Source: Limnospira fusiformis SAG 85.79
GTDB lineage: Bacteria; Cyanobacteriota; Cyanobacteriia; Cyanobacteriales; Microcoleaceae
Direction: 5' to 3'
Assembly: GCF_012516315.1 (NCBI RefSeq)
Contig: NZ_CP051185.1
Location: 1,911,403-1,975,402, forward strand
Length of the DNA stretch: 64,000 nucleotides
Position 1 is the stretch's first letter. Every line of letters starts with the position of its first letter. The notes beneath the pieces were generated by a model. The model ran no database searches and was not told where the DNA came from. It saw nothing but the letters and a program-made list of their open reading frames with translations. Of the stretch, positions 9,104 through 17,988 are shown piece after piece. The position numbers were made by a program, and so were the translations under genes.

Positions 9104-9168
9104 AAGCCAATTGTAAATGAATTTCCAACATTGTCGATAATCATCCTAAGTTTATAGGTAACAGACAA

Positions 9169-12100
9169 ATGAGTGTGCATCCGATTAAAGATACGATCGC
9201 TCTGAATGAGACCCAACTTAATACATTAAGCAGAACCCTGAGATTATCTGAGGGACAGTTTACTCTGTTGTTGGTGCGTTGTAACTATACCAATTTGCGA
9301 TCGTCAATGGTACAACAACTGCGGCAGAAATTTCCTTTACCCATTCGCGAGCTATATCTTCAGCCATCAATACAGAACTTGTATGGTGCTATTCAAGGGG
9401 AATTAGGTCAGGGGGAAGAACCAGCGGCGCTTATGGTCTACGGCTTGGAGTCTGTGAACAGTCTTGATGAAGTCTTAGACGCGACCAATTTTGCGAGGGA
9501 GTCTTTTCGGAACTTGGAATTTCCCCTAGTGTTATGGGTTGATGACAAAACCTGGCAAAGAATGAACCGCCGCGCTCAGGATTTTACCAGTTGGGCGACT
9601 ACTTATGAATTTGTCTTAGGAACTCAAGAGTTATTGGAATTTTTGGAGGCTAAAACCCAAAGGGTCTTTGGGGAAGTTCAGAAATTTGGGTCGCTGCAAT
9701 TTGTCCCCAATACCAAGATTTTGGGGACGGGTTCTCGGTCAGAAATAGAGTTGGCTTATCAAGACTTAAAACAAAGATTAACTAAGTTACCCACAGAATT
9801 GGAAGGGAGTTTACAATTTTTATTTGCTCGTTATTGTTATGCCAAAAATGACATCAATTCAGCCATCAAAAAGTATCACGAAAGTCTGAAATTGTGGCGG
9901 AATAGTTCCCATAAACCTCCTAATTTTCACCATGATTTAACTCATTTAGAATGGCAAGGATTGATATTATTTCATATAGGATTATGCGAGATTTATCAAG
10001 CTGACCAAAATCGTTGTGGTACAGGAAAAAAAGAATGGGAACGAGCCCAACAACATCTACAGCAATCTATTCAAAGGTTTGAAATTGCTCAACGCCAGGA
10101 TTTGGTGGCTAAGTTTATTAATAAATTAGGGGAGGTTCTCAGTCAATTAGAACAGTGGGATGAGTTATGGGAATTGGCGATCGCCTCTCGGAAACTCCAT
10201 CAATCTCCTGGTGAATTCAATCAGATTTTATTGGCTCAGGATTATGGATTTTTAGCAGAAGTTTCTCTGCATCGTTCTCAGTGGAATTATAGTAAAGAAT
10301 TGGCTGAGGTGGCTTTAGATGTATTGATGCGGGCTAATGTTTCGGAGGCGATCAACTCTTCAATTTGTAATCAGCATCAGGGTCGTTTTCTGTGGCTATT
10401 AGCTGAATCTTTAGAAAAATTGAGTCAGCCGACTGTGGCAATTCAAAAATTAGAATGGGCGAAAAAAGCGACGATCGCCCAATATAATCCCCGGCTATAT
10501 CTAGCGATTTTAGAAACTTTAAGGCGGCTATATTTTGACCTGGGCAATTACCGAGAATCTTTTGAGATTAAGGGAGAATATCGCCGCAAATCTAGCACTT
10601 TTGGCTATACGGCATTTATTGGCGCTGGTCGCTTGCAGATTCGCGAACGAGCCATTAATCTTAGTTTAACAGATGCTGATTATGGCTATTGTGCGGATGA
10701 AATCCAGACTTCTGGACGGGAAAAAGATATCGAAAATCTCCTGGCTCGCATGGCGAGTCCTCAGCATAAACTCACGGTTATTTATGGGCAATCAGGAGTT
10801 GGTAAAAGTTCCTTATTACGAGCAGGTTTAGTTCCTTCTCTGCAAGTTAAGCCTATCGAAGCGCGTCAAGTAGTACCTGTGGTTATTCGCAACTATAAGG
10901 CTTATATCAGAGAACTAGATCGGCAACTATCTGGTCTTCAAGAATCAGAAATAGAACCAGAAACCGATGTTGGGTTTCACCCAACCTACCTGGCTGCTGT
11001 TGGGTTTCACCCAACCTACCTGGCTGAAAAGGCTGTTAATAGCGGTTATCCTGAATTAACTAAAGCTGACGAAGGGGAGCAAAAATTTCTGATTAACCAC
11101 ATTTTAGAAACCTTGAAACACCATTCAGTTAGTCATCGGTTAACTGTGCTAATATTTGACCAATTTGAGGAGTTATTTTTTGTTTTAAATAAAAGCGATC
11201 GCCAGATATTTTTTAAATTATTACAGCAAGTTTTAAAAATTCCCTTTGTCAAAGTTATCTTATCCCTGCGAGAAGATTATCTGCATCATTTATTAGAGGC
11301 TTCTCGTCTGACTAACTTCGAGGAAATTGGCAACGATATTTTAAGTAAAGATATCCTATTTTATGTGGGCAACTTTAGCCGGGAAGAAGCATATAATGTG
11401 ATTAAGAGTCTGACCGATAGTTCCCGGTTTTATTTAGAAGATGCTCTAATTAAAGCATTAGTCAATGATTTATCCACCGAATTAGAAGAAGTGCGACCCA
11501 TTGAAATGCAAGTAGTGGGAGCGCAACTGCAAACCGAAAATATCACGACATTAGCAGAATATCAAAAACGCGGACCCATGCAAAAGCTGGTCGAACGTTT
11601 TTTGGAAGTGACCATAAAAGACTGTGGCGCGGAAAATGAGACGATCGCCAGACTAATGCTATACCTATTAACAGATGAAAATGACACCCGACCCCTAAGA
11701 ACCCGTGCGGAACTTTCGGAAGAATTAAAAGACCGACTTAAATTATCATCAGTTACCGTTGAACTAGACTTGATTTTAGATATCTTTGAACAATCAGGCT
11801 TAGTGTTCCGAGTAGTAGAATATGATAGCGAATTTTATCAACTCGTCCATGATTATCTCGCGGGTTTTATTCGTCAACAACATCGCTTAGATCGCGATGC
11901 GGAGTTTGAACAACTCCAAGAAGAAAATGAGCAGATGCGACGGGAAAGAGAGTTAAATCAACGACTACAAGAAGCTCAAGCCAAACAACATGAAGCGGAG
12001 GAAAAATTAAAGCGACAACGCAGAAACTGGAGCATGATTGGCGCGGGGGTCTGTCTTTTCGTTTTGGCTATTGGCGTTTGGGAAGTGCAAAAATGGCAGC

Positions 12101-14322
12101 GCAATTCTGCCGATCGCCTCGCTGCGTTGAAATCCGTAGAACGCGCCTTGAGACTATCTGACCAAAACAATCAAATCGAGATTTTACTAACAACTTTAAG
12201 ACTCAGTAAAGACATTGAAGACACCAACCCCACCGAGCAACAAAAACTTGAGGTAACATCTGGTTTACGGGAAGTTATATCTAATATTCAAGAAAAAAAC
12301 CGCCTACAGGGACATACTAGCAGTGTTCTGGGGGTGGCGGTTAGTCCTGATGGGAATTTAATTGCTACAGCCAGTAATGATCATACGGCTAAGGTCTGGC
12401 GTATTGATGGTTTATGGTTACAGGACTTACCCCATCAAAATAGTGTCACCAGTATTAGCTTTAGTGAAGATAGTAAATTTCTGGGGACTACTACCGCCGA
12501 TAATCAGGTAACAATTTGGGTCTGGGATGAACAACAAGAAAAATTCCAATATCTGCATAACTTAGTAGGTCATGAAGCCTTAGTTACCCGTGTTAAATTT
12601 AGTCCCCAAGGGGATTTAATCGCTACCTCTAGTAATGACAATACTATTCGCCTGTGGCGACCTGATGGGACGATGATTCGTGTCTTAGAAGGTCACACCG
12701 ATAGAGTGTTAGACGTAGAGTTTAATTCCGATGGACAAAAACTAGCTAGTGCGGGTAAAGATAAAACTATCCGACTCTGGAACCGGGAAGGAGACCTATT
12801 AGCCACTTTGACCGGACACTGTGAGGGTATTGCTTCGGACTCTTTTGATTACTGCAATATTCATGATGTCAGTTTTAACCCCAAAAATGATAACATTCTG
12901 GTTTCCGGTAGTAGCGATCGCACTCTGAAAATTTGGGATTTGGAACAACAACGGGAAATCCGCACCCTCAAAGGACATAATGAGGAAGTTTTGACAGTCT
13001 TATTTAGTCCAGATGGGGAAGTAATTGCTAGTGGAAGTCGTGATGATACGGTGAAAATTTGGGGGTTACCAGATGGGAGTTTATTAAATACTTTAGTAGG
13101 TCATCAAAATGATGTTTGGTCGGTGGCATTTACCCCCGATAGTAAAACCATTGTTTCCGCTAGTGCAGATACTAGCGTTAAACTCTGGAGTCGCACCTAT
13201 ACACCAGAGGCGAAAAGGGTAATTCCAGCCAGTGATGCAGCTATTTGGAGCCTCAGCTTTACTCCCGACAGCCTGGGAATAGCTACAGCGGGTAATGATA
13301 GCTTAGTCAAAATGTGGGAGATTAATCAAGGTGATCAGCCTGCGTTATTGTGGCAATTAGAAGGTTTAGGACAGCCTAGGGATCTCAATTGGGTTACTGT
13401 CAGTCCTCAAAAATATCAGCCTCTGGTCGCCACGGGAGGTGCAGATAATACTATCAAATTATGGACTACCGATGGTGAAGCGATCGCCACTCTGACGGGT
13501 CACACTGAACCAGTAAACGCGATCGCATTTAGTCCCACACAAAATATCTTAGCTTCCGCTAGTTCTGATAAAAACGTGATGATCTGGGATGACGATGGTC
13601 AATTAATTCAAACTCTGAGTATTCCCGCTTTTCCTAATGATGGTATTGTCAGCGATATCAAGTTTAATGCTGATGGTACTATCTTGGCGGTAGCTATCGG
13701 TAATGAAATGGCTATCAGGGCAACCAATGAACTCTATGGGGTGGTATTATGGCGTAAACAAGGAGATAGTTGGATTTCCTATCCGAGTATCCCATTAGAT
13801 GAAAGTGTCAATAATATCGCTTTTTCTCCTGAATTGGGAACACTGGCGATCGCATCTGGTAAAAATGTTAAACTATGGTCTCGTAATGGTACTCCTAGAC
13901 CTGATTCTTGTCCCATGACCGCTTTGGCTACGGTTCGCAGTCTCAGCTTTAGTCCAGATGGTCAAATTTTAGCTACCGCTAGTGATGATAAAAAAGTCCG
14001 ATTATGGGCGGTTAAACGCGATCGCGATAAACTCTGGCCTGCTGATGGTTGTCATGGCATTGACAGCGTAATTGAACCCATTACTACCATTAATCATAAT
14101 GTCTTTGTTAACCGCATTGCTTTTAGTCCAGATGGTCAAACTTTAGCGATCGCCAAAGACAATGGTAAATTAATATTATGGAGTATGGATAACCTCAGTC
14201 TTGATAGTTTGATTAGTCGCAGTTGCACCTGGTTACATAATTATCTACAAACTAATCAAAATGTGCTACCCTCCGATCAGAAACTCTGTAACTTGACTTA
14301 CCCCCAAATTACCCGCCGCTAA
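9169..14322 (+). CDS. STAND-class NTPase with C-terminal WD40 propellers (1717 aa)
   Basis: STAND proteins act as ATP- or GTP-driven molecular switches in signalling, programmed cell death and anti-phage conflict. Residues ~1-170 are an alpha/beta domain I do not recognise; ~200-480 are helical and TPR-like. The NTPase follows, with Walker A GQSGVGKSSLLRAG (~540-553) and Walker B LTVLIFDQFEELFF (~658-671). A coiled coil (~900-950) precedes a single membrane segment (MIGAGVCLFVLAIGVW, ~955). About thirteen or fourteen divergent WD40 repeats fill ~1045-1690, and the CTWLHNYLQTN...LC ending is usual for cyanobacterial WD40 proteins. Between the Walker motifs, residues ~600-621 are two copies of VGFHPTYLA, translated from the palindromic repeat found in the array at 2553. 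The start is ATG at 9169. The WD40 blades here are far less alike than those at 1-1605. Confidence 0.9.
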   Translation: MSVHPIKDTIALNETQLNTLSRTLRLSEGQFTLLLVRCNYTNLRSSMVQQLRQKFPLPIRELYLQPSIQNLYGAIQGELGQGEEPAALMVYGLESVNSLDEVLDATNFARESFRNLEFPLVLWVDDKTWQRMNRRAQDFTSWATTYEFVLGTQELLEFLEAKTQRVFGEVQKFGSLQFVPNTKILGTGSRSEIELAYQDLKQRLTKLPTELEGSLQFLFARYCYAKNDINSAIKKYHESLKLWRNSSHKPPNFHHDLTHLEWQGLILFHIGLCEIYQADQNRCGTGKKEWERAQQHLQQSIQRFEIAQRQDLVAKFINKLGEVLSQLEQWDELWELAIASRKLHQSPGEFNQILLAQDYGFLAEVSLHRSQWNYSKELAEVALDVLMRANVSEAINSSICNQHQGRFLWLLAESLEKLSQPTVAIQKLEWAKKATIAQYNPRLYLAILETLRRLYFDLGNYRESFEIKGEYRRKSSTFGYTAFIGAGRLQIRERAINLSLTDADYGYCADEIQTSGREKDIENLLARMASPQHKLTVIYGQSGVGKSSLLRAGLVPSLQVKPIEARQVVPVVIRNYKAYIRELDRQLSGLQESEIEPETDVGFHPTYLAAVGFHPTYLAEKAVNSGYPELTKADEGEQKFLINHILETLKHHSVSHRLTVLIFDQFEELFFVLNKSDRQIFFKLLQQVLKIPFVKVILSLREDYLHHLLEASRLTNFEEIGNDILSKDILFYVGNFSREEAYNVIKSLTDSSRFYLEDALIKALVNDLSTELEEVRPIEMQVVGAQLQTENITTLAEYQKRGPMQKLVERFLEVTIKDCGAENETIARLMLYLLTDENDTRPLRTRAELSEELKDRLKLSSVTVELDLILDIFEQSGLVFRVVEYDSEFYQLVHDYLAGFIRQQHRLDRDAEFEQLQEENEQMRRERELNQRLQEAQAKQHEAEEKLKRQRRNWSMIGAGVCLFVLAIGVWEVQKWQRNSADRLAALKSVERALRLSDQNNQIEILLTTLRLSKDIEDTNPTEQQKLEVTSGLREVISNIQEKNRLQGHTSSVLGVAVSPDGNLIATASNDHTAKVWRIDGLWLQDLPHQNSVTSISFSEDSKFLGTTTADNQVTIWVWDEQQEKFQYLHNLVGHEALVTRVKFSPQGDLIATSSNDNTIRLWRPDGTMIRVLEGHTDRVLDVEFNSDGQKLASAGKDKTIRLWNREGDLLATLTGHCEGIASDSFDYCNIHDVSFNPKNDNILVSGSSDRTLKIWDLEQQREIRTLKGHNEEVLTVLFSPDGEVIASGSRDDTVKIWGLPDGSLLNTLVGHQNDVWSVAFTPDSKTIVSASADTSVKLWSRTYTPEAKRVIPASDAAIWSLSFTPDSLGIATAGNDSLVKMWEINQGDQPALLWQLEGLGQPRDLNWVTVSPQKYQPLVATGGADNTIKLWTTDGEAIATLTGHTEPVNAIAFSPTQNILASASSDKNVMIWDDDGQLIQTLSIPAFPNDGIVSDIKFNADGTILAVAIGNEMAIRATNELYGVVLWRKQGDSWISYPSIPLDESVNNIAFSPELGTLAIASGKNVKLWSRNGTPRPDSCPMTALATVRSLSFSPDGQILATASDDKKVRLWAVKRDRDKLWPADGCHGIDSVIEPITTINHNVFVNRIAFSPDGQTLAIAKDNGKLILWSMDNLSLDSLISRSCTWLHNYLQTNQNVLPSDQKLCNLTYPQITRR
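10967..11025 (+). repeat. Palindromic repeat inserted in frame in the STAND gene
   Basis: Two copies of TGTTGGGTTTCACCCAACCT, each followed by ACCTGGCTG, lie inside the coding sequence and are translated as VGFHPTYLA twice. The hairpin arms GTTGGGT/ACCCAAC and loop TTC are the same as in the intergenic array at 2553-5064. The reading frame is kept, and flanking residues on both sides continue the NTPase domain. Confidence 0.9.
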
Positions 14323-14340
14323 ACTACCTCAATCTGTATG

Positions 14341-14364
14341 TTAACTTTTGTAACAAAAAGTTAA
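14341..14364 (+). terminator. Possible terminator after the STAND gene
   Basis: Arms TTAACTTTT and AAAAGTTAA enclose a 6-base loop about 20 bp after the stop codon. A run of T follows only after a short spacer, so the call is tentative. Confidence 0.4.
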
Positions 14365-14473
14365 GAAATGTAAAAATTTTTTTGAGGGGGGATTGCTTTT
14401 TTGCTTGACTTCGGTTACAATTTTATATAATGGGAATGTAGACATTTTTTTATTTTAAGACAGATTTCCATTA

Positions 14474-14593
14474 TGAAACCATACATTAATATCTTAGCAT
14501 TAGTTTCCGGTGCTTGTCAACCCTCAGACCCAGGGCGGGCCGCAAAAAATTTTTTTTGTTTAGGAAATCCTAGAGTTTTACAGCCTGTTTAAA
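14474..14593 (+). CDS. Possible small ORF resembling a truncated lipoprotein leader
   Basis: A 39-codon frame starts MKPYINILALVSGACQPSD, which looks like a signal peptide with a lipobox (VSGAC). It then runs over AAAAAATTTTTTTT and the 3' end of the opposite-strand radical-SAM gene. It is either a gene remnant cut short or a chance frame; there is no obvious ribosome binding site. Confidence 0.2.
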
Positions 14594-15163
14594 ATCCTCC
14601 CTAAACCCGTGTGGGGGAACCCCAACCATTAACGCAGAATCATTGCGGATATGGAGTTCAACGTCCCGTTTTCTAGTGGTAAATAATGCCGATTGTGGGA
14701 GGTGGCGGGGGGTGACAAAGTGAATATTTTGGTTAGATGAACCACGCCAGCCTTGGTTATCATTCAGCGAGGCGATATATTGTCCGTCAATGAGAACATC
14801 AATTAATTCTAGTAGGGGGATGATATCGGCTTTGGTGCGAATTTCGTCCAGGGTAAATCCTGTATAACATATAATCGAAATATCCCGATGGTTTCGCAGG
14901 TGTTGAAACAGTTTTGTTAAAGCGATCGCCTGTAGCATAGGTTCGCCGCCAGAAACAGTGATACCGTCTAAATTTGGCTGAGATAAAATCAGATTTCCCA
15001 GTTTTTCCGGGTCAATTAATGTCGCTTGAGTTTGGGGTATCCACTCCGGGGAAATGCAGCCGGGACAGTTAAAGCTGCAACCTTGTACCCAGATGACAAA
15101 GCGGTTTCCGGGGCCGAGGGTGCGGGTGTGGGGGCAAATTTCAGCAATGTTTAAGAGAGTCAT
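14570..15163 (-). CDS. Radical SAM 4Fe-4S protein, NrdG/activase-like
   Basis: A compact 197-residue radical-SAM protein resembling the activating enzymes of anaerobic ribonucleotide reductase. It has the three-cysteine cluster motif GCSFNCPGC (spacing CxxxCxxC, ~29-36) and the SAM-binding GGEP stretch in ITVSGGEPMLQA. It ends shortly after a beta strand-rich tail. Family members use a 4Fe-4S cluster and SAM to make a glycyl radical or modify a partner; no NrdD-type partner is present in the window. Its ATG overlaps the stop of the upstream coiled-coil gene by four bases (ATGA), so the two are translated together. A role with the coiled-coil and AAA genes next door is suggested by position only. 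Confidence 0.8.
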   Translation of the reverse strand: MTLLNIAEICPHTRTLGPGNRFVIWVQGCSFNCPGCISPEWIPQTQATLIDPEKLGNLILSQPNLDGITVSGGEPMLQAIALTKLFQHLRNHRDISIICYTGFTLDEIRTKADIIPLLELIDVLIDGQYIASLNDNQGWRGSSNQNIHFVTPRHLPQSALFTTRKRDVELHIRNDSALMVGVPPHGFREDFKQAVKL

Positions 15164-16173
15164 GAGGAAAAGTTAAGGGTGAGTTTTTGGTGTTTTTCGG
15201 CGTGGTGTTTTTGCAGGGTCGCCAATTGGCGATCAAGGTCTTCCAGTTGGGTTTTTATTTGTGCTAAAATCGGGTCAATTTCTCTGTGGTTGACCGGGAG
15301 ATATTGGCAAAGTTGACGATCGCGATCGTAATGGTGGCTGAGGTCGTCCCGAATAGTGACCACTTGTTTTTGGTATTGGTTACAGTCAGCGATCGCTTTT
15401 TTCAGTTCATTTTGTAGGCGGTCAAATTCCGCTTTTTCTTGTTGCAATTCTGCCAGGGTATCTGATAAAATATGGTTGAGTTTATCCCGTTCCGTTTGGG
15501 TAAGTGTTATCAATTCCGTGGCGATTTCCTTCGTCTCGATTTCCCGTTGATTTTGGCATCCTCGCAGTCTTTGAATTTCCGCTGCTAGGCGGGTTTGCTG
15601 TGCCGCCAGTTGGTCCTGTTGCTGTTGGAGGGTTTCCAGTTCTTGATATTGGGGTTGGAGGGTTTGCGATCGCTTTTCGATGTCTTCGCGTAGTTGGTCT
15701 AGGTCGGTATTTTGTAGTTCGGTTTCTATATGGTTTAATTGAGTCGCGAGGCTGTTTAATCGTGCCAATTCTGCCGCCGCCTCTTTTAACTGATTTTCCT
15801 GACTAAAAAGCTGATTAGCTGCCGCCAACAGTTCCGAAGTTTCTCCAGATATTTCCGCTAATTTTTGGGAGTCATTTGCCAGCTTTTCCGTCAGCTTGGG
15901 GGGGATATTTAGGGTGGCAAAATGAGGTTGCCAGGTATCCAGCAGAGAGAGTTGTTGTCTGAGAGTTTGGGAGAGAGCGATCGCCCAAGCGTCCAGAGTA
16001 TCCGGGTCCGAATTAGCCAGGTTTTCCAACACTTCTGGGGGGTAGAGATTTCCCCATAATTCTAGGGCGATTTGCACCAGTTTAAAAGGTAGGTCAATAT
16101 AATCATAATCCCACACATCCTGATCCGGCAATCTCTGGGCAATTTTAATTAAGGCTGCGATTTGTTCTTCCAT
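15160..16173 (-). CDS. Coiled-coil protein of unknown function
   Basis: A 337-residue protein. Residues 1-110 are mixed helical with an acidic WDYDYIDLPF stretch; from ~115 to 335 it is a nearly continuous coiled coil rich in Leu, Gln and Glu. No catalytic motif, signal peptide or membrane segment is visible. ATG at 16173 is preferred to the TTG two codons upstream. It is the first gene of a two-gene unit with the radical-SAM protein and is divergent from the second coiled-coil/AAA pair across 233 bp. It could be a scaffold or substrate of that group (inference). Confidence 0.75.
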   Translation of the reverse strand: MEEQIAALIKIAQRLPDQDVWDYDYIDLPFKLVQIALELWGNLYPPEVLENLANSDPDTLDAWAIALSQTLRQQLSLLDTWQPHFATLNIPPKLTEKLANDSQKLAEISGETSELLAAANQLFSQENQLKEAAAELARLNSLATQLNHIETELQNTDLDQLREDIEKRSQTLQPQYQELETLQQQQDQLAAQQTRLAAEIQRLRGCQNQREIETKEIATELITLTQTERDKLNHILSDTLAELQQEKAEFDRLQNELKKAIADCNQYQKQVVTIRDDLSHHYDRDRQLCQYLPVNHREIDPILAQIKTQLEDLDRQLATLQKHHAEKHQKLTLNFSS

Positions 16174-16184
16174 AGTCAAGCATT

Positions 16185-16365
16185 CTCATAACTTGGGCGG
16201 TAGGCGAGTCCAGAAACTGATCAATTTTGCCAACTATTACCCCAAAGGGGAGGGAGACTTAAATCTGGCTGGGGTGAGACTCAAACAACCCCGTTGGCGG
16301 ACGACCATAAAGTTAAGTAATTTTACGGTGTTTGATTTCCCCGAAAAACATTATACTACACAATA
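16185..16365 (+). pseudogene. Possible coding remnant in the divergent promoter region
   Basis: On the plus strand a frame reads NLGGRRVQKLINFANYYPKG and on through GVRLKQPRWRTTIKLSNF to a TAG at about 16365. It has no start and merges into the opposite gene. The amino-acid make-up looks protein-like, but I recognise no family, so it may be a chance frame. Confidence 0.2.
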
Positions 16366-16406
16366 GGAATTAAAATCAACCATTACTAACAAAATAGGAG
16401 CCATCA

Positions 16407-17915
16407 ATGAGTGGTGAAAAACGACGGTATGTTCAGGTTGAGGATCAGGAGTTGCGGCGACTGCGGGAACAGGAGTCCAGGTTGCGATCGCTACAACAGG
16501 ATCTCCCGGAAAGGTTAAACGCCGTTCAACAGCAAGCCCAGCGGGAGTTTCAGCAACGTCTCGCCCCCCTGGAACAGCGAACCCAACGCCAGCAACAAGA
16601 AATTAGCGGACTGCGAACCGGAATTAAAGACTTGGAAACCCAGACCAACCTACGACTACAAAATCAGCGGCGGGAATTTCAGCAGAGTATCCGAGAGTCG
16701 GAGTATCGTCAACAACAGCAATTACAACAGGAAGTCGGACGGCTAGAGTCTTCTATGCGGGAGGGCTTTACTCAGCAGCGACGGGAATATTTAGGATTGT
16801 TAAATAATCAACGCCAGGAGTATCTGAATTTATTTGAACAACAGGACCAAAAATTTAGTCACCTGATAGCTGAGGAGCGACAAGCCAGACAACAAGGACA
16901 ACAAATCCTTCAGCAACAGATTAATCAAGTAGTTGAGAATTTGGAGGCGGAAAGTCAGCGGAAACAACAGTTAGCAGTTGATTATTTTGCCGATGTTGAC
17001 CAGGTTTGGAAACAGATTGATCGCGATTATCAACACCAACGTTTTGCACCGGGTAAATTAGCCGATTTACGTCGGGATTTAGACCTAGCCAATAGCAATA
17101 TTCAAGCGGGGGTTTTTGAAGCTGCGATCGCCACCTGTCAGCAAACCTATCTCAAACTAGCAGACCTGCGGCTGGAACTGGAACAAAAACAGCAGGAATG
17201 GCTATTTTATTATCAGGCGAGTTTAACTGATTTACGCAGTTTAATTACCGAGGTACAAACTCACCGGGAATGTGAAGTAGAAGTCGGACAGGGAAGTGAT
17301 GCGGAAACCTTCAAATGTGAGGTTGACTACTGGACAAATGGGCGACTAAGCGAGTATGAAAACCAACTCAATCAGTTAGAATCGCAACTGGTGGAAGGGG
17401 AAGCCACCCTCACCACGGAACAGATTAAAAATATCGGCGAAAACATTAATCAATTGCAGCCTATTTTAGGGGAAATTCTCGAACAGGCGAGATGCTCGAT
17501 TTTAAACTCTCAATTGCGGGTAGAAATTGCCGATCGCATTATCGAAACTCTCGAGAATATCGGTTATAGCCTGATTGATGATACCTACGAGGGAGAAGAC
17601 CAACGCAACGCCTTTGTAGTTAAGGTGAAAAATGTGGCTGGGGATGAGGTCGTCACCGTGATTAGTCCTGAGTCAGAATTTGGGGCTAATTCGGTTTCAA
17701 TTAATAGTTTTAGTGCGACTTTAATCGACGAACAAGCTACCAGCCAAAATGCAGAAGCGATTTTTCATATCTTGAATGAAGCTGGCGTTCAAGGTGTGGG
17801 TGATATAGAATGTAAAGAACAGGCGAACAGTCAATATCAGGATATTGATGCAGTCAAAACGCGAGTCCAAAAGCCATCTGTTCAGTCACCCCAGCCGAAA
17901 CCTTCTGTTTCTTAA
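16407..17915 (+). CDS. Long coiled-coil protein, partner of the double-AAA ATPase
   Basis: A 502-residue protein. Residues ~8-200 are a highly charged coiled coil (Gln, Arg, Glu) and ~200-370 further helices. The C-terminal ~370-470 is a compact domain around IADRIIETLENIGYSLIDD and ATSQNAEAIFHILNEAG, which resembles no family I can name. TAGGAG sits 6 bases before the ATG at 16407. The AAA gene follows after 73 bp on the same strand, so an operon is likely. The protein may be the client or adaptor of that ATPase; this is inferred from position only. Confidence 0.75.
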   Translation: MSGEKRRYVQVEDQELRRLREQESRLRSLQQDLPERLNAVQQQAQREFQQRLAPLEQRTQRQQQEISGLRTGIKDLETQTNLRLQNQRREFQQSIRESEYRQQQQLQQEVGRLESSMREGFTQQRREYLGLLNNQRQEYLNLFEQQDQKFSHLIAEERQARQQGQQILQQQINQVVENLEAESQRKQQLAVDYFADVDQVWKQIDRDYQHQRFAPGKLADLRRDLDLANSNIQAGVFEAAIATCQQTYLKLADLRLELEQKQQEWLFYYQASLTDLRSLITEVQTHRECEVEVGQGSDAETFKCEVDYWTNGRLSEYENQLNQLESQLVEGEATLTTEQIKNIGENINQLQPILGEILEQARCSILNSQLRVEIADRIIETLENIGYSLIDDTYEGEDQRNAFVVKVKNVAGDEVVTVISPESEFGANSVSINSFSATLIDEQATSQNAEAIFHILNEAGVQGVGDIECKEQANSQYQDIDAVKTRVQKPSVQSPQPKPSVS

Positions 17916-17988
17916 CTCTCCATTTCTGACCCCTTCTCTCAAGGGTGGGGAGGGGTTAGAATAGATGTCATAATAATAGTATCAAATT

